Source: DATAFT01 sp035544635 (GTDB lineage: Bacteria > Acidobacteriota > Thermoanaerobaculia > Multivoradales > Multivoraceae). Taken from it: a DNA stretch of 48,402 nt. Made by a program: the position numbers and the translations under genes. The stretch covers positions 1 to 48,402 of the forward strand of contig DATKDQ010000053.1 of assembly GCA_035544635.1 (NCBI GenBank), read 5' to 3'. A model generated the notes under the pieces. That model saw nothing but the letters and a program-made list of their open reading frames with translations, made no database searches and was not told the origin of the DNA. Below are positions 27,490 to 36,238 of the stretch, in pieces; position 1 is the first letter of the stretch; every line of letters starts with the position of its first letter.

Positions 27490-27701
27490 CTCACCTTGTC
27501 GTCGGCGCCGCGCTCCTCGAGCGTGGGCGGCTCCTCGCTCTTCAAGCCGCGCTTGAAGTTGCGGATTCCCTCGCCCAGGCCGCGGCCGAGCGCGGGCAGC
27601 TTGGTGGCGCCGAAGATGATGAGAACCATGAGGAAGATCAGCAGCAGCTCCTGGAAGCCCAGGGGGCCGATGAACAACGGCATCGCGTGGAGAGTGGTCA
27701 T
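27486..27701 (-). CDS. tatA: twin-arginine translocase subunit TatA/TatE
   Basis: Pore-forming subunit of the Tat export system, 71 residues. MPLFIGPLGFQELLLIFLMV supplies the short membrane helix, followed by FGATKLPALGRGLGEGIRNFKRG, the conserved FG hinge and amphipathic helix, and an acidic tail. The ATG at 27701 has GGAGG 4 nt upstream; the ATG at 27683 would give the more usual N-terminus. tatC is not in the window. The Tat-type amidase at 32789 is a potential client. Confidence 0.93.
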   Translation of the reverse strand: MTTLHAMPLFIGPLGFQELLLIFLMVLIIFGATKLPALGRGLGEGIRNFKRGLKSEEPPTLEERGADDKVS

Positions 27702-27782
27702 GGGGCCTCCAGTGGGGGCGTTTCGAGCGCCGCGTCGGCCGCCTGTGCCGGATGTTTCGCGCCGCCTCGCCTCGAACGGCTC

Positions 27783-27791
27783 ATTCTAGCA
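27783..27791 (-). promoter_or_regulatory. extended -10 promoter of tatA
   Basis: On the minus strand TGC-TAGAAT, about 80 nt upstream of the tatA start and just outside the 76-nt repeat at 27804. Confidence 0.45.
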
Positions 27792-27803
27792 GAGGGCCGG
27801 GAG

Positions 27804-27879
27804 CCGAGCCGCGCGGCGCAGACGCGCTTGGCGGGGAGCATCAGCTAGCGGGGCCGTGGTAGTGACCACGGACCCGCTA
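27804..27879 (+). repeat. 76-nt dispersed repeat, copy A
   Basis: Matches the reverse complement of 45233-45308 with one mismatch (A here, C there, at position 19). The last 34 nt form a hairpin: TAGCGGG-G-CCGTGGT, loop AGTG, ACCACGG-A-CCCGCTA. The rest of the 433-nt stretch 27702-28134 holds the tatA promoter, nothing recognisable at 27880-27977, a promoter at 27978 and a deformylase-like stump at 28028. Confidence 0.85.
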
Positions 27880-27977
27880 AGCGGCATCTTCTTCCGCCCG
27901 GTTTACGTCCGGGTGCTGAGATTCCCGCCCGGTTGCTTGGCTGAGATCCGCTACTGCGGGCGCGATCTGGTCGTTGG

Positions 27978-28005
27978 GTGACGACGCGCCGCTCGGCGGT
28001 AGAAT
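27978..28005 (+). promoter_or_regulatory. promoter upstream of the deformylase-like stump and TPR gene
   Basis: GTGACG (27978-27983), 16-nt spacer, TAGAAT (28000-28005). The -10 is strong; -35 matches four of six. Confidence 0.45.
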
Positions 28006-28027
28006 CGGCGGCTGACAGACTGGCGCG

Positions 28028-28138
28028 ATGGCGATCCGCCCGATCCTCGGACTCGCTGACCCGCGGCTCCACCGGCGCCGCGAGGACCTGCGCGAGGACG
28101 AGATCGGCGGGGGTCAGATCGAGGAGGTGAAGCCATGA
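28028..28138 (+). pseudogene. 36-codon frame resembling the N-terminus of peptide deformylase
   Basis: ATG to TGA encodes MAIRPILGLADPRL followed by HRRREDLREDEIGGGQIEEVKP. The first part matches the deformylase N-terminal pattern (hydrophobic-RxIL...DPxL), and EDLREDEI...QIEEV fits the next helix of a deformylase subgroup. The frame ends where the conserved DDM..TM helix should follow, and none of the catalytic motifs (GxGLAAPQ, EGCLS, HExDH) is present downstream. Its TGA overlaps the ATG of the TPR gene (ATGA), and its last codons supply that gene's GGAGG box. It is either a decayed def remnant or a short leader peptide coupled to the TPR gene. Confidence 0.45.
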
Positions 28139-29763
28139 ACGATGCGAAACGAACCCTGCTCTTCGCTGCGCTCGCCCTCGCCCTGGCGGGAGCGACGGCG
28201 GCGCGGGCGCAGCACGATCCCGGGCACGAGCACGCTCACGACCATGGCGCCGGTGCCGGCGAGCTCGGAGCGGTTCATTTCCCGACGTCCTGCGATCCCG
28301 CGGCGCAGCCCGACTTCGAGCGCGGCGTCGCGCTGCTGCATTCGTTCGGATACGAGCTGTCGCGCGAGGCGTTCGCGGCCGCCGCCGCTCGCGACCCGCG
28401 GTGCGGCCTCGCGTGGTGGGGAGTCGCGATGACCTACTACCATCCGCTGTGGGCTCCGCCGTCGGCCGACGAGCTGGCGGCGGGCGCCGAGGCTGCCCGG
28501 AAGGCCACCGCCGCGGGCGCCTCGACCGACCGGGAGCGCGCGTACATCGACGCCATCGCGGCGTTCTACCGCGACGCCGACTCGCTCGATCATGCGTCGC
28601 GGTCGCGCGCCTACCGCGAGCAGATGGAGGAGGCGGCCCGGCGTTTCCCCGACGACGCCGAGGCGCGGATCTTCCACGCCCTCGCGCTGCTGGGCACCGC
28701 GCCGCCGACCGACACCAGCCTCGCCCAACAGCGGCGCGCCGGCGAGATTCTCAATGCCGAGCTCGAGCGCCAGCCGCGGCATCCGGGCATCGTGCACTAC
28801 ATCATCCACTCGTTCGACTATCCTGGGCTCGCCGACCTCGCGCTGCCCGCTGCCCGCGCCTACGCCGAGATCGCGCCGGCGTCGCCGCACGCGCAGCACA
28901 TGCCGTCGCACATCTTCACGCGCCTCGGGCTGTGGCAGGAGTCGATCCGCTCGAACCTGGACTCCGAGGCCTCCGCCAACGCGATCGTGGCGAAGAAGCA
29001 CCCCGGCGCGGCAGCTATGGACGCGCTGCATGCGCTCGACTATCTGGAGTACGCCTATCTGCAGACCGGACAGCTCGAGAAGGCGCGAGAGGTGCTCGAA
29101 CGAGCCGCCACGGCGACCCGCTTCGACGACCCCAACTTCGCGGGCGGATACGCGCTGGCCGCGATCCCGGCTCGCTTCGCGCTCGAGCGCGGCGCGTGGA
29201 AGGAGGCGGCCCGGCTCGAGCCGCCTGGCGTGTCGCTGCCGTGGGACCGCTTCCCCTATGCGCTCGCCAGCACGCACTTCGCGCGCGCGATCGGCGCCGC
29301 GCGCACCGGCGACGCCGAGACCGCCCGCAGCGCGGTCGAGGCTCTCGCCGCGATCCAGCGCAAGCTCGCGGCCGCGCCGCCCGGCGGACCGTACGACTGG
29401 GCCGGGCAGGTGGAGTCGATGCGGCTGGCGGCGGCCGGCTGGCTGGCGCAGGCGGAGGGCCGGCCCGACCGCGCGATCGATCTGCTGCGGGAGGCCGCGG
29501 AGCTCCAGGAGCGGGTGGGTAAGCACCCGGTCACGCCGGGAGAGCTCCTCCCCGCTCGTGAGCTCCTGGCGGATCTCCTGGCCGAGCTCGACCGGCCGGC
29601 GGAGGCGGTGGCGGAGTACGAGGCGACGTTGGCTACGCAACCCAACCGCCGCCGGTCGCTCGAAGGCGCGGCGGCGGCCGCCGAGCGCGCGGGGGAGAGC
29701 GCGCGGGCGCGCGAGCTGCGCTCGAGGCTGGCCTCGCAGCTGGCCGAGAGCTCGGAGAGGTAG
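28135..29763 (+). CDS. exported TPR protein with His-rich N-terminus
   Basis: A 542-residue protein of unknown function. Signal peptide TLLFAALALALAGATAARA, then HDPGHEHAHDHG, a possible metal-binding stretch at the mature N-terminus. The body is helical repeats: FERGVALLHSFGYELSREAFAAA (first TPR pair), LAWWGVAMTYYHPLW, HYIIHSFDYPGLADLALPAARAYA, MPSHIFTRLGLWQESIRSNL and LDYLEYAYLQTGQLEKAREVLE, each quoted in part. GxxHYxIHxxD and QHMPSHIFxRLGxW are blocks seen in a widespread family of uncharacterised secreted TPR proteins. ATG at 28135 with GGAGG 8 nt upstream. No catalytic residues recognised. Confidence 0.85.
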   Translation: MNDAKRTLLFAALALALAGATAARAQHDPGHEHAHDHGAGAGELGAVHFPTSCDPAAQPDFERGVALLHSFGYELSREAFAAAAARDPRCGLAWWGVAMTYYHPLWAPPSADELAAGAEAARKATAAGASTDRERAYIDAIAAFYRDADSLDHASRSRAYREQMEEAARRFPDDAEARIFHALALLGTAPPTDTSLAQQRRAGEILNAELERQPRHPGIVHYIIHSFDYPGLADLALPAARAYAEIAPASPHAQHMPSHIFTRLGLWQESIRSNLDSEASANAIVAKKHPGAAAMDALHALDYLEYAYLQTGQLEKAREVLERAATATRFDDPNFAGGYALAAIPARFALERGAWKEAARLEPPGVSLPWDRFPYALASTHFARAIGAARTGDAETARSAVEALAAIQRKLAAAPPGGPYDWAGQVESMRLAAAGWLAQAEGRPDRAIDLLREAAELQERVGKHPVTPGELLPARELLADLLAELDRPAEAVAEYEATLATQPNRRRSLEGAAAAAERAGESARARELRSRLASQLAESSER

Positions 29764-29787
29764 CGGCGTTGCTGCCCGCAGCGAGTG

Positions 29788-32655
29788 TCAGCGCCAGCGG
29801 AGCCTGGCGCCCATGCGCAGCACGCGCGGGCTCACGATCTCGCGCACGAAGTCGGCGGTCGGCGTGTCGAGCTCGGCGCCGCGCGCGAGCGCCGGCGTCT
29901 CGTTGAGCAGGTTGAACGCGTCGGCGGACAGGGTCAAGCCGGCCTTGCCGAGGCGGATCTCCTTCTCCAGCCGGACGTTCAACTGGTGGACGCTCGGGAG
30001 TCGCCGCGGATGCCTCTCGTCGGTCACGGCGACCCGGCGCACCAGGCCGTCGGTTCCCAGCGCGCTCTCGTAGTAGAGCATCGGGTAACCCTGGCGGCCA
30101 TGCGCGAGGACGGCGGCGCTGAAGCCCGCCCGGGCGTGGTACAGACCCGCGATCGAGTAGTCCCACTCGGCGTGCAGCGGCACGCTGCTCTTGTCGGGAA
30201 AGCTCGAGGCCGGTCCGAACGGCGCCGCGTGGTTGTCGCCGAAGCCCAGGAGGTCGGTGGGGTCGCGGGCCTCGTCAAACGCCGCGGGGACGCTCCACTC
30301 CTCGTCGCGCAGGTTCACGAAGCTGCGCAGCCGCCAGCGGGCGCGCAGCCGGCGCTCGAACCACAGGGTGGCGCCACGGTACTCGACCTCGCGCTCGCCC
30401 CGGGTGAGGAATCGGACGTCGATCGCCTCGAGGCCCTGGCGCAGCGCGAAGGTGGGCACGCCGTACGGCGCTCCGCCGGGCAGCGTGCCGGTGACCAGGG
30501 CGTCGGTGACGTAGTCCGCGCGCGTCGCGACGCGCACGACGCCCGAGCCATCGCGCACGAAGGGGTGCTCCTCGAGGAGACCGCGGTGCGAGCGCCACGT
30601 CAGCCGGCCGCCGACCGAGAAGCAGCCGGCCCCCGCGTGCTCGACGCTCCACAGCACCTCGTCGAGGGTCGGAGCCTCGAGCGACGGATCGACCACCGTT
30701 CCCCGGCTCACGCTCTCGACCGCGATCCGGGGCTCGCTCGCACCGGGGAGCGTGTCGCCGTCGAGATCGAGGAAGCGAACCGCGGCGAAGGTGAACGGCG
30801 ACTGGTCGGGGGCGGATAGCGCCTGCGCGAAGATCGGCGTCCCGAGCTGATCGGCGAACCGCGAGTAGCTTGCGCGCAGGAACGTCGTGCGTCGCTCGCC
30901 GAGCGCCCAGGTGACGCCCAGGCGCGGGACGATCGTCTCCCAGTCGAAGCCGCCGTCCGTTCCCATGACAGCGACGGCGGGCACGAGATCCGGCCGCAGC
31001 GGGTTTCCCGGGAGGGTCACGGGCCGCCGCTCGCCCCGCTGCCGGCCATAGCGCAGCCCGACGTCGGCGATCGCGCTGCCGATCGCGAGGGTGTCCTGGA
31101 CGTAGCCCGACCAGGTGTCGAGTTCGACCTCGCTCCTCTCGGGCCGGAAGAAGAGACGAGTCGGTGTGCCGCTTGCGGACGGATCCTCCGCCAAGACGCT
31201 GCTCGCCCCTCCCCAGCGCGAACGGGATTCGACCTCGGCCCGGCGGTACTCGACGCCGGCCGCGAGCTCGTGTCCGACCGCACCGGCGCCGAAGAAGGCG
31301 CTGGTGTCGATCCTCGCCTGATCGCGCGTGCGCTCGCTCTCCAGGGTGAGGGAGCTCGCTTGCAGGACGCCGGCGGCGTCGATCACCGGGGTCTCGTCCC
31401 CGCCGCGGGGCAAGAGCTCCAGCTCGCCGTCGACCCGCGCGAGCTGGGTGGAGAGGTGAAGCGCGGAGCCGAGGACGTGCGTGCCCCCGAGCTTGCCGAT
31501 GGTGGTCGGGGCGTCGAGGTCCGCGGTCGCGTCGAGCGCGCGGGAGGGTCCGCCGCCGACGCGGGCGATCGCCGCGCGGCTCCGGTGAACGAAGCCCTGG
31601 AGGCGATGCGAGGGGCCGACGTCGAGGTCGAGCTTGGCGGCGCCGTTGTCGACGTCGCGATCGCCCGCGCCCTGATCGAACAGGGTGGGGGGCGTCTCGA
31701 GCGCCATCTCCACCTCGGTGTCGTTGTAGCCGGCCCACATCCACAGCCGCTCGCGCGCCAACGGGCCGCCGAAGTCGGCGCCGTGCTCCACATACCGCTC
31801 CAGGCGGGGCGAGATCTCGAAGCCGGCCTGACCGGCGCCCACCGCGAGCTCGTCGGGGCCGGGCTGCCAGCGGTCGTCGGCGAGCAGGTAGCGCGCGGAG
31901 ACGCGCCAGGCGTTGGTGCCGCGCTTCGTCACCAGGTTGAGGACGACGCCCCCGGTGGCGATCGCGGCGTGGGTGCCGCCCGTCGTCACCTGCATCTCCG
32001 CGAACGAGCCGAAGTCGTAGAAGGTGGGCGTGGTCGCGAGCATCTCGGGATCGGTGAGGGTGACGCCGTCGACGGAGTAGACGTTCTGATCGGCGGCCAG
32101 AGCCGGCGCGCGTGCGACCGCCGGATGCGCCGCCTCGCTGCCCCCCACGTCGATGCGGTCGAGCAGCACGCCCGGCGCCTGGCGCAGGATCGTCCACGGG
32201 TCGCGCGCGGTGGGTATCTTCTCGAGCTCCTCCGCGGTGACCGTGACCCCGCACGAGGCGCGACGCTCGTCGAGCAGCGGGCATTCGGCGGTGAGCGTGA
32301 TCGCGTCGCTCGTCGCAGGCGTGAGGCGGACGCCGATCGTGGTCGAGCCGCCGACGCGGATCGGGATGTCGGAGTGCTCGTTGGGAGAGAAGCCCTCGAG
32401 CTCGATCCTGCCCTGGTACAGGCCGGGGGCGAGGCCGGCGAAGCGGAAGGCTCCTCGCGCGTTGGTGAGCCGGCGCAACGGGGGGCCCTGCTCGCCCCAC
32501 AGCGTCACCGTCGCCCCGCGCAGGGGCGAGCCGGCGTCGTCGCGGACCAGCCCGTAGAGAGCTCCCGAGGACTCCTGTGCGAGAGCGGGACCTCCCCAGA
32601 GCAGGCCGAGCACGGGGAGGAGAGCGGCGACGAGACGACGCGGGCTGATCACCAT
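29788..32655 (-). CDS. TonB-dependent receptor with carboxypeptidase-regulatory-like domain
   Basis: Outer-membrane transporter, 955 residues. Signal peptide LVAALLPVLGLLWGGPALAQ, then a beta-sandwich of the CarboxypepD_reg type (SGALYGLVRDDAGSPLRGATVTLW, about residues 30-110), a plug domain (EELEKIPTARDPWTILRQAPGV, NVYSVDGVTLTDPEMLAT, about 125-220) and a long beta barrel with recurring aromatic-alternating strands ending RVLRMGARLRWR. This architecture is typical of large SusC/oar-like receptors. Substrate unknown; no SusD partner is adjacent. The start is the ATG at 32655; the frame remains open beyond it only as an antisense frame of the amidase gene. Confidence 0.9.
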   Translation of the reverse strand: MVISPRRLVAALLPVLGLLWGGPALAQESSGALYGLVRDDAGSPLRGATVTLWGEQGPPLRRLTNARGAFRFAGLAPGLYQGRIELEGFSPNEHSDIPIRVGGSTTIGVRLTPATSDAITLTAECPLLDERRASCGVTVTAEELEKIPTARDPWTILRQAPGVLLDRIDVGGSEAAHPAVARAPALAADQNVYSVDGVTLTDPEMLATTPTFYDFGSFAEMQVTTGGTHAAIATGGVVLNLVTKRGTNAWRVSARYLLADDRWQPGPDELAVGAGQAGFEISPRLERYVEHGADFGGPLARERLWMWAGYNDTEVEMALETPPTLFDQGAGDRDVDNGAAKLDLDVGPSHRLQGFVHRSRAAIARVGGGPSRALDATADLDAPTTIGKLGGTHVLGSALHLSTQLARVDGELELLPRGGDETPVIDAAGVLQASSLTLESERTRDQARIDTSAFFGAGAVGHELAAGVEYRRAEVESRSRWGGASSVLAEDPSASGTPTRLFFRPERSEVELDTWSGYVQDTLAIGSAIADVGLRYGRQRGERRPVTLPGNPLRPDLVPAVAVMGTDGGFDWETIVPRLGVTWALGERRTTFLRASYSRFADQLGTPIFAQALSAPDQSPFTFAAVRFLDLDGDTLPGASEPRIAVESVSRGTVVDPSLEAPTLDEVLWSVEHAGAGCFSVGGRLTWRSHRGLLEEHPFVRDGSGVVRVATRADYVTDALVTGTLPGGAPYGVPTFALRQGLEAIDVRFLTRGEREVEYRGATLWFERRLRARWRLRSFVNLRDEEWSVPAAFDEARDPTDLLGFGDNHAAPFGPASSFPDKSSVPLHAEWDYSIAGLYHARAGFSAAVLAHGRQGYPMLYYESALGTDGLVRRVAVTDERHPRRLPSVHQLNVRLEKEIRLGKAGLTLSADAFNLLNETPALARGAELDTPTADFVREIVSPRVLRMGARLRWR

Positions 32656-32788
32656 CTTGTGTCCGGCGGCGGTCTGGGCCGAGCGGCGCGGCAGGCCAGG
32701 GCCGCAGCTCGAGAATACGAGGCGTGCTCTGCCGCGCGCCGCATTGTAGGCTCTTTGCCGAATCAGAGACGACGGCGAGGAGGATGCC

Positions 32789-34420
32789 ATGGCTGACGAA
32801 GCAGCGCGGTCGAGCCGCTCGCAGGGAGATTCCGCCGGCCGCCCTCGAGCCGAGAGCTCGGCCGAGGCCGCGGTGGGCGTGGACCGGCGGGAGCTCCTCG
32901 CCGCCTCCGCCGTCGCCGCGCTCGCAGGCCTCGTGCCGGGCTCGGCGGGCGCCGCTTCGCCGCGCCCGGACGGCCTTGCGTTCGCGGGGGCGGCCGAGGT
33001 CGCGGCCGCGCTGCGCGGCGGCGAGGTCTCCTCGGTCGAGCTGGTGGACCTCCTGCTGGCGCGCATCGAGCGCCACAACCCGACGCTCAACGCGATCGTC
33101 GCCCTCGGCGCCGAGCGCGCCCGCGAGCGCGCGTCGGAGGCCGATCGGGCACGCGCGCGGGGCGAGGAATGGGGGCCGCTGCACGGCGTGCCGATGACGA
33201 TCAAGGAGACCTTCGAGATGGCCGGCGTGCGCACCACCGCAGGCGCGCCCTTTCTCGCCCAGCACGTCCCGGAGCGAGACGCCGTCGTGGTCGAGCGCGC
33301 CCGTCGCTCGGGCGCGGTCCTCCTCGGCAAGACCAACGTACCCTTGATGGCGTCCGACTGGCAGAGCTACAACGAGATCTACGGGCGCACCAACAACCCC
33401 TGGGATCTCGAGCGCACTCCGGGCGGCTCGACCGGCGGAGGAGCCGCCGCCGTCGCGGCGGGGCTCTCCTACCTCTCCGTCGGCTCGGACATCGGTGGCT
33501 CGATCAGGATTCCCGCCGGCTTCTGCGGTCTCTACGGGCACAAGCCGACGCTCGGCCTGGTGCCGCTTCAGGGACACATTCCGCCGCCGCCGGGGACGCC
33601 GCCCGGGGTCCCGCTCGAGCTCCCGGTGGCGGGCCCGCTGGCGCGCAGCGCCGCCGATCTGGGGCTCGCGCTCGAGGCGCTCGGCGGCCCGCTGGAGCGG
33701 GAGGCGATCGCGTACCGCTGGGCGCTGCCCGCTCCCCGCCACGCTTCGCTGCGCGAGTACCGCATCCGCTACGTGCTCGACGATCCCTACTGCCCGGTGA
33801 CGGCCGAGGTGGGGCGCCTGCTCGGCGATGCGATCGACGCGCTGCGCGACGCCGGAGCGACGGTGGTCGAAGGCTGGCCCGAGGGTGTCGACCCCGCCGC
33901 GCAGCTCGAAACCTACCTCTACCTGCTGTTCCAGGCGATGGACCCCGGTCTCCCCGAAGCGGTGAAGGACACCATCCGGGCGGCGCGCGACTCCGGGGCG
34001 GCGATGGCCAGCCTCCGCGCTCGCGCTCTCGACGACCCCTATCACGAGTCGATGCGCCGGCGCGTCGAGCAGGAGGCCGCGCGCTCGGTCTGGGCGCGGT
34101 TCTTCGACACGCACGACGCCTTTCTGTCGCCGGTCTCGTTCGCGCCGGCGTTCCGGCACGATCCGTCGCAGCCGTTCGAGGCGAGACGCATCGAGACGGC
34201 GGAGGGCGACCGCGACTACGGCGATCTCATGCGCTGGATCGCGTTCGCGACCCTCACCGGCTGCCCGGCGACGGCGGCACCGGTCGGCCTCACCGCCGCC
34301 GGTCTGCCGGTCGCGATCCAGATCATGGGGCCGTACCTGGAAGACGCGACGCCGATCGACCTCGCCGGCCGCCTCGGTGAGGCGATCGGCGGCTTTCGAT
34401 CGCCGCCGGGGTTCGAGTAG
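32789..34420 (+). CDS. amidase signature family hydrolase with Tat-type signal
   Basis: Hydrolyses amide bonds through the Ser-cisSer-Lys triad. Catalytic Lys in VPMTIKETF (about residue 137), cis-Ser in GGSTGGGAAAVAAGL and the nucleophile Ser in GSDIGGSIRIPAGFCGLYGHKP (quoted to show GGSIRIP). The N-terminus has a DRRELLA twin-arginine motif followed by AASAVAALAGLVPGSAGA, consistent with Tat export (tatA lies 5 kb away). 543 residues. Divergent from the TonB receptor gene with 133 nt between. Substrate cannot be inferred. Confidence 0.92.
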   Translation: MADEAARSSRSQGDSAGRPRAESSAEAAVGVDRRELLAASAVAALAGLVPGSAGAASPRPDGLAFAGAAEVAAALRGGEVSSVELVDLLLARIERHNPTLNAIVALGAERARERASEADRARARGEEWGPLHGVPMTIKETFEMAGVRTTAGAPFLAQHVPERDAVVVERARRSGAVLLGKTNVPLMASDWQSYNEIYGRTNNPWDLERTPGGSTGGGAAAVAAGLSYLSVGSDIGGSIRIPAGFCGLYGHKPTLGLVPLQGHIPPPPGTPPGVPLELPVAGPLARSAADLGLALEALGGPLEREAIAYRWALPAPRHASLREYRIRYVLDDPYCPVTAEVGRLLGDAIDALRDAGATVVEGWPEGVDPAAQLETYLYLLFQAMDPGLPEAVKDTIRAARDSGAAMASLRARALDDPYHESMRRRVEQEAARSVWARFFDTHDAFLSPVSFAPAFRHDPSQPFEARRIETAEGDRDYGDLMRWIAFATLTGCPATAAPVGLTAAGLPVAIQIMGPYLEDATPIDLAGRLGEAIGGFRSPPGFE

Positions 34421-34476
34421 ATCGCGGATCGAGGCGACGGCGCGCCGCGGCGCGGCCGCGAGAGCGGAGGACGAGC

Positions 34477-35148
34477 GTGGTCAAGGTGGTGGCCTTCTTC
34501 AAGCGCAAGCCGGGAACCAGCGTCGAGGCCTTCGATCGGCACTGGCGCACGCGCCACGCGGAGCTGGTGCGCCGACTGCCGGGTCTGCGCCGGTACGTGC
34601 AGAACCCGACGCTCGAGTCCGGCTATCGCAAGCGCGAGCCGGTCTACGACGGCGTGGCCGAGGCGTGGTTCGACGATGGCGACGCGCTTCGCGTCTCGGG
34701 CGCCTCGGCCGAGTACCGGGCGGTCAAGGCCGATGAGGCGGCCTTCCTCGACGCCGCTTCGCTCGGGTCGCTCCTCACCGAAGAAGTCGTCGTCGTCGAG
34801 GGACCAGCGCCGCCGGACGGCGTGAAGCTCGTCGCCTTCCTCAACCGCCGTCCCGATCTCGAGCCGGGCGCGTTTCGCGCCTACTGGCGCGACCGTCACG
34901 GTCCGCTCGCCGCGGCGGTCCCGGGGCTTCGGCGCTACGTGCAGTGTCACGTCGCGCCGGGGATCTACCTCGCCGGACGTGAGCCGGTCTACGACGGTGT
35001 TCCGATCTCGTGGTTCGACGATGCCGACGCGCTGCGTGCGTCCGGCAGCTCGCCGGAGTACGAGGCGGTGCGACGGGACGAAGCGAGCTTCCTGGTGTCG
35101 CGCGCGCTTCCGTTCGTGATCGTGAGCGCGCGAGAGATCGCGATCTGA
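34477..35148 (+). CDS. protein with two tandem EthD-like domains
   Basis: A 223-residue protein made of two copies of a dimeric ferredoxin-like (EthD) domain: VKVVAFFKRKPGTSVEAFDR...RRYVQN and VKLVAFLNRRPDLEPGAFRA...RRYVQC. Both halves share EPVYDGV, WFDDGDAL/WFDDADAL and EYRAVKADEAAFLD/EYEAVRRDEASFLV. EthD-fold members serve in degradation and polyketide tailoring, often without a clear active site. GTG start, 57 nt after the amidase gene, so possibly co-transcribed. Function unassigned. Confidence 0.82.
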   Translation: MVKVVAFFKRKPGTSVEAFDRHWRTRHAELVRRLPGLRRYVQNPTLESGYRKREPVYDGVAEAWFDDGDALRVSGASAEYRAVKADEAAFLDAASLGSLLTEEVVVVEGPAPPDGVKLVAFLNRRPDLEPGAFRAYWRDRHGPLAAAVPGLRRYVQCHVAPGIYLAGREPVYDGVPISWFDDADALRASGSSPEYEAVRRDEASFLVSRALPFVIVSAREIAI

Positions 35149-35176
35149 TTGGCAGGGGCGAGAGCTGTCCTACAAT
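35149..35176 (+). promoter_or_regulatory. promoter of the D-Ala-D-Ala ligase gene
   Basis: TTGGCA (35149-35154), 16-nt spacer, TACAAT (35171-35176), with a GGAG box and ATG following at 35198. Confidence 0.6.
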
Positions 35177-35197
35177 GCCGGCGGAGAGAACCACGCG

Positions 35198-36238
35198 ATG
35201 ACGAACGTCACTGTGCTCACCGGTGGATCGACCTTCGAGCGCAACGTCGCGCTCGCCGGGTCGGGGCTGGTCGCGGCGGCTCTGCGCGGGCGCGGCCATC
35301 GGGTCACGGTGGTGGACACCGTGCGCGGCGCGATCCGCCTCGAGGACGAGGAGCGCTTCCTCGATCCCGCCCTGGGGGTCGAGCCGCCGACCGCCGAGGA
35401 CCTCGCCGAGCTCCGCCCGCGCGAGCTCGGCTTCGATCTGCTCCGCCTCGACGAGGTGCGCTCGGCCGACCTGCTCTTCCTCGTGCTCCACGGCCGCCAG
35501 GGCGAAGGTGGACGACTGCAGTCGATGCTCGAGACCGCCGGGCTGCGCTATATCGGGAGCGACTCCGTCGGGAGCCTGTTGGCGATGGACAAGGACGTCG
35601 CGAAGCGGCTCCTGATCCACGCCGGCGTCGAGACGCCGGCCTGGCGCATGTGGCCCGCCGAGCGCTCCGAGATCGAGGCCCTGGGCCTGCCGCTGGTGGT
35701 CAAGCCGTCGCGGGAAGGATCGACCATCGGTCTCACCGTGCTGCGCGACCTGGTCGGCCTCGAGGCCGCCGTCGACCTGGCGCAGCGGTCGGACGACGAG
35801 GTGCTCCTCGAGTCGTTCGTCGACGGACGCGAGCTCACGGTCGGCGTTCTCGGCGAGCAGGCGCTCACCGTCGGCGAGATCGTCCCGCGTCACGAGATCT
35901 TCGACTACGAGTGCAAGTACACGCCCGGGATGTCGGAGGAGATCTTCCCGGCGCCCATTGACGCCGCGCTCACCGAGGAGCTGCGCGCGCTGGCGCTGCG
36001 CGCGCACCGGGCGCTCAAGCTGCGCGACTTCTCGCGGGTGGACTTCCGCGTGGACCGCGCCGGCCGCCCCTGGTGTCTCGAGGCGAACACGCTGCCCGGG
36101 ATGACCGCCACCAGCCTGCTGCCCCAGTCCGCCGCCGCCGCCGGCATCCCCTTCGACGAGCTCTGCGATCGCATGTGCCGCATGGCGCTGGCGCGCACCA
36201 GCGGGCGCGCACCAGCGGCCAAAAGAATGCGAGCGTAG
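35198..36238 (+). CDS. ddl: D-alanine-D-alanine ligase
   Basis: ATP-grasp ligase that makes the D-Ala-D-Ala dipeptide for peptidoglycan. VTVLTGGSTFERNVALAGSG at the start, LHGRQGEGG near residue 97 (usually HGxxGEDG), LVVKPSREGSTIGL, EIFDYECKYTPGMSEEIFP and the C-terminal CLEANTLPGMTATSLLPQ with the Mg-binding residues. 346 aa. A nearby paralogous activity such as D-Ala-D-Lac or D-Ser preference cannot be excluded. The last codons (KRMRA) read into the intergenic repeat at 36219-36301. Confidence 0.92.
   Translation: MTNVTVLTGGSTFERNVALAGSGLVAAALRGRGHRVTVVDTVRGAIRLEDEERFLDPALGVEPPTAEDLAELRPRELGFDLLRLDEVRSADLLFLVLHGRQGEGGRLQSMLETAGLRYIGSDSVGSLLAMDKDVAKRLLIHAGVETPAWRMWPAERSEIEALGLPLVVKPSREGSTIGLTVLRDLVGLEAAVDLAQRSDDEVLLESFVDGRELTVGVLGEQALTVGEIVPRHEIFDYECKYTPGMSEEIFPAPIDAALTEELRALALRAHRALKLRDFSRVDFRVDRAGRPWCLEANTLPGMTATSLLPQSAAAAGIPFDELCDRMCRMALARTSGRAPAAKRMRA

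Noticed and set aside
27462..27848. Plus-strand frame over tatA ending in repeat copy A
   Set aside because: Antisense to tatA, with no family pattern; its end only reflects the repeat sequence.
30275..34159. Very long minus-strand frame across the TonB receptor and amidase genes
   Set aside because: Arg/Pro-rich translation, out of frame with the receptor and antisense to the amidase, both of which carry clear family motifs.
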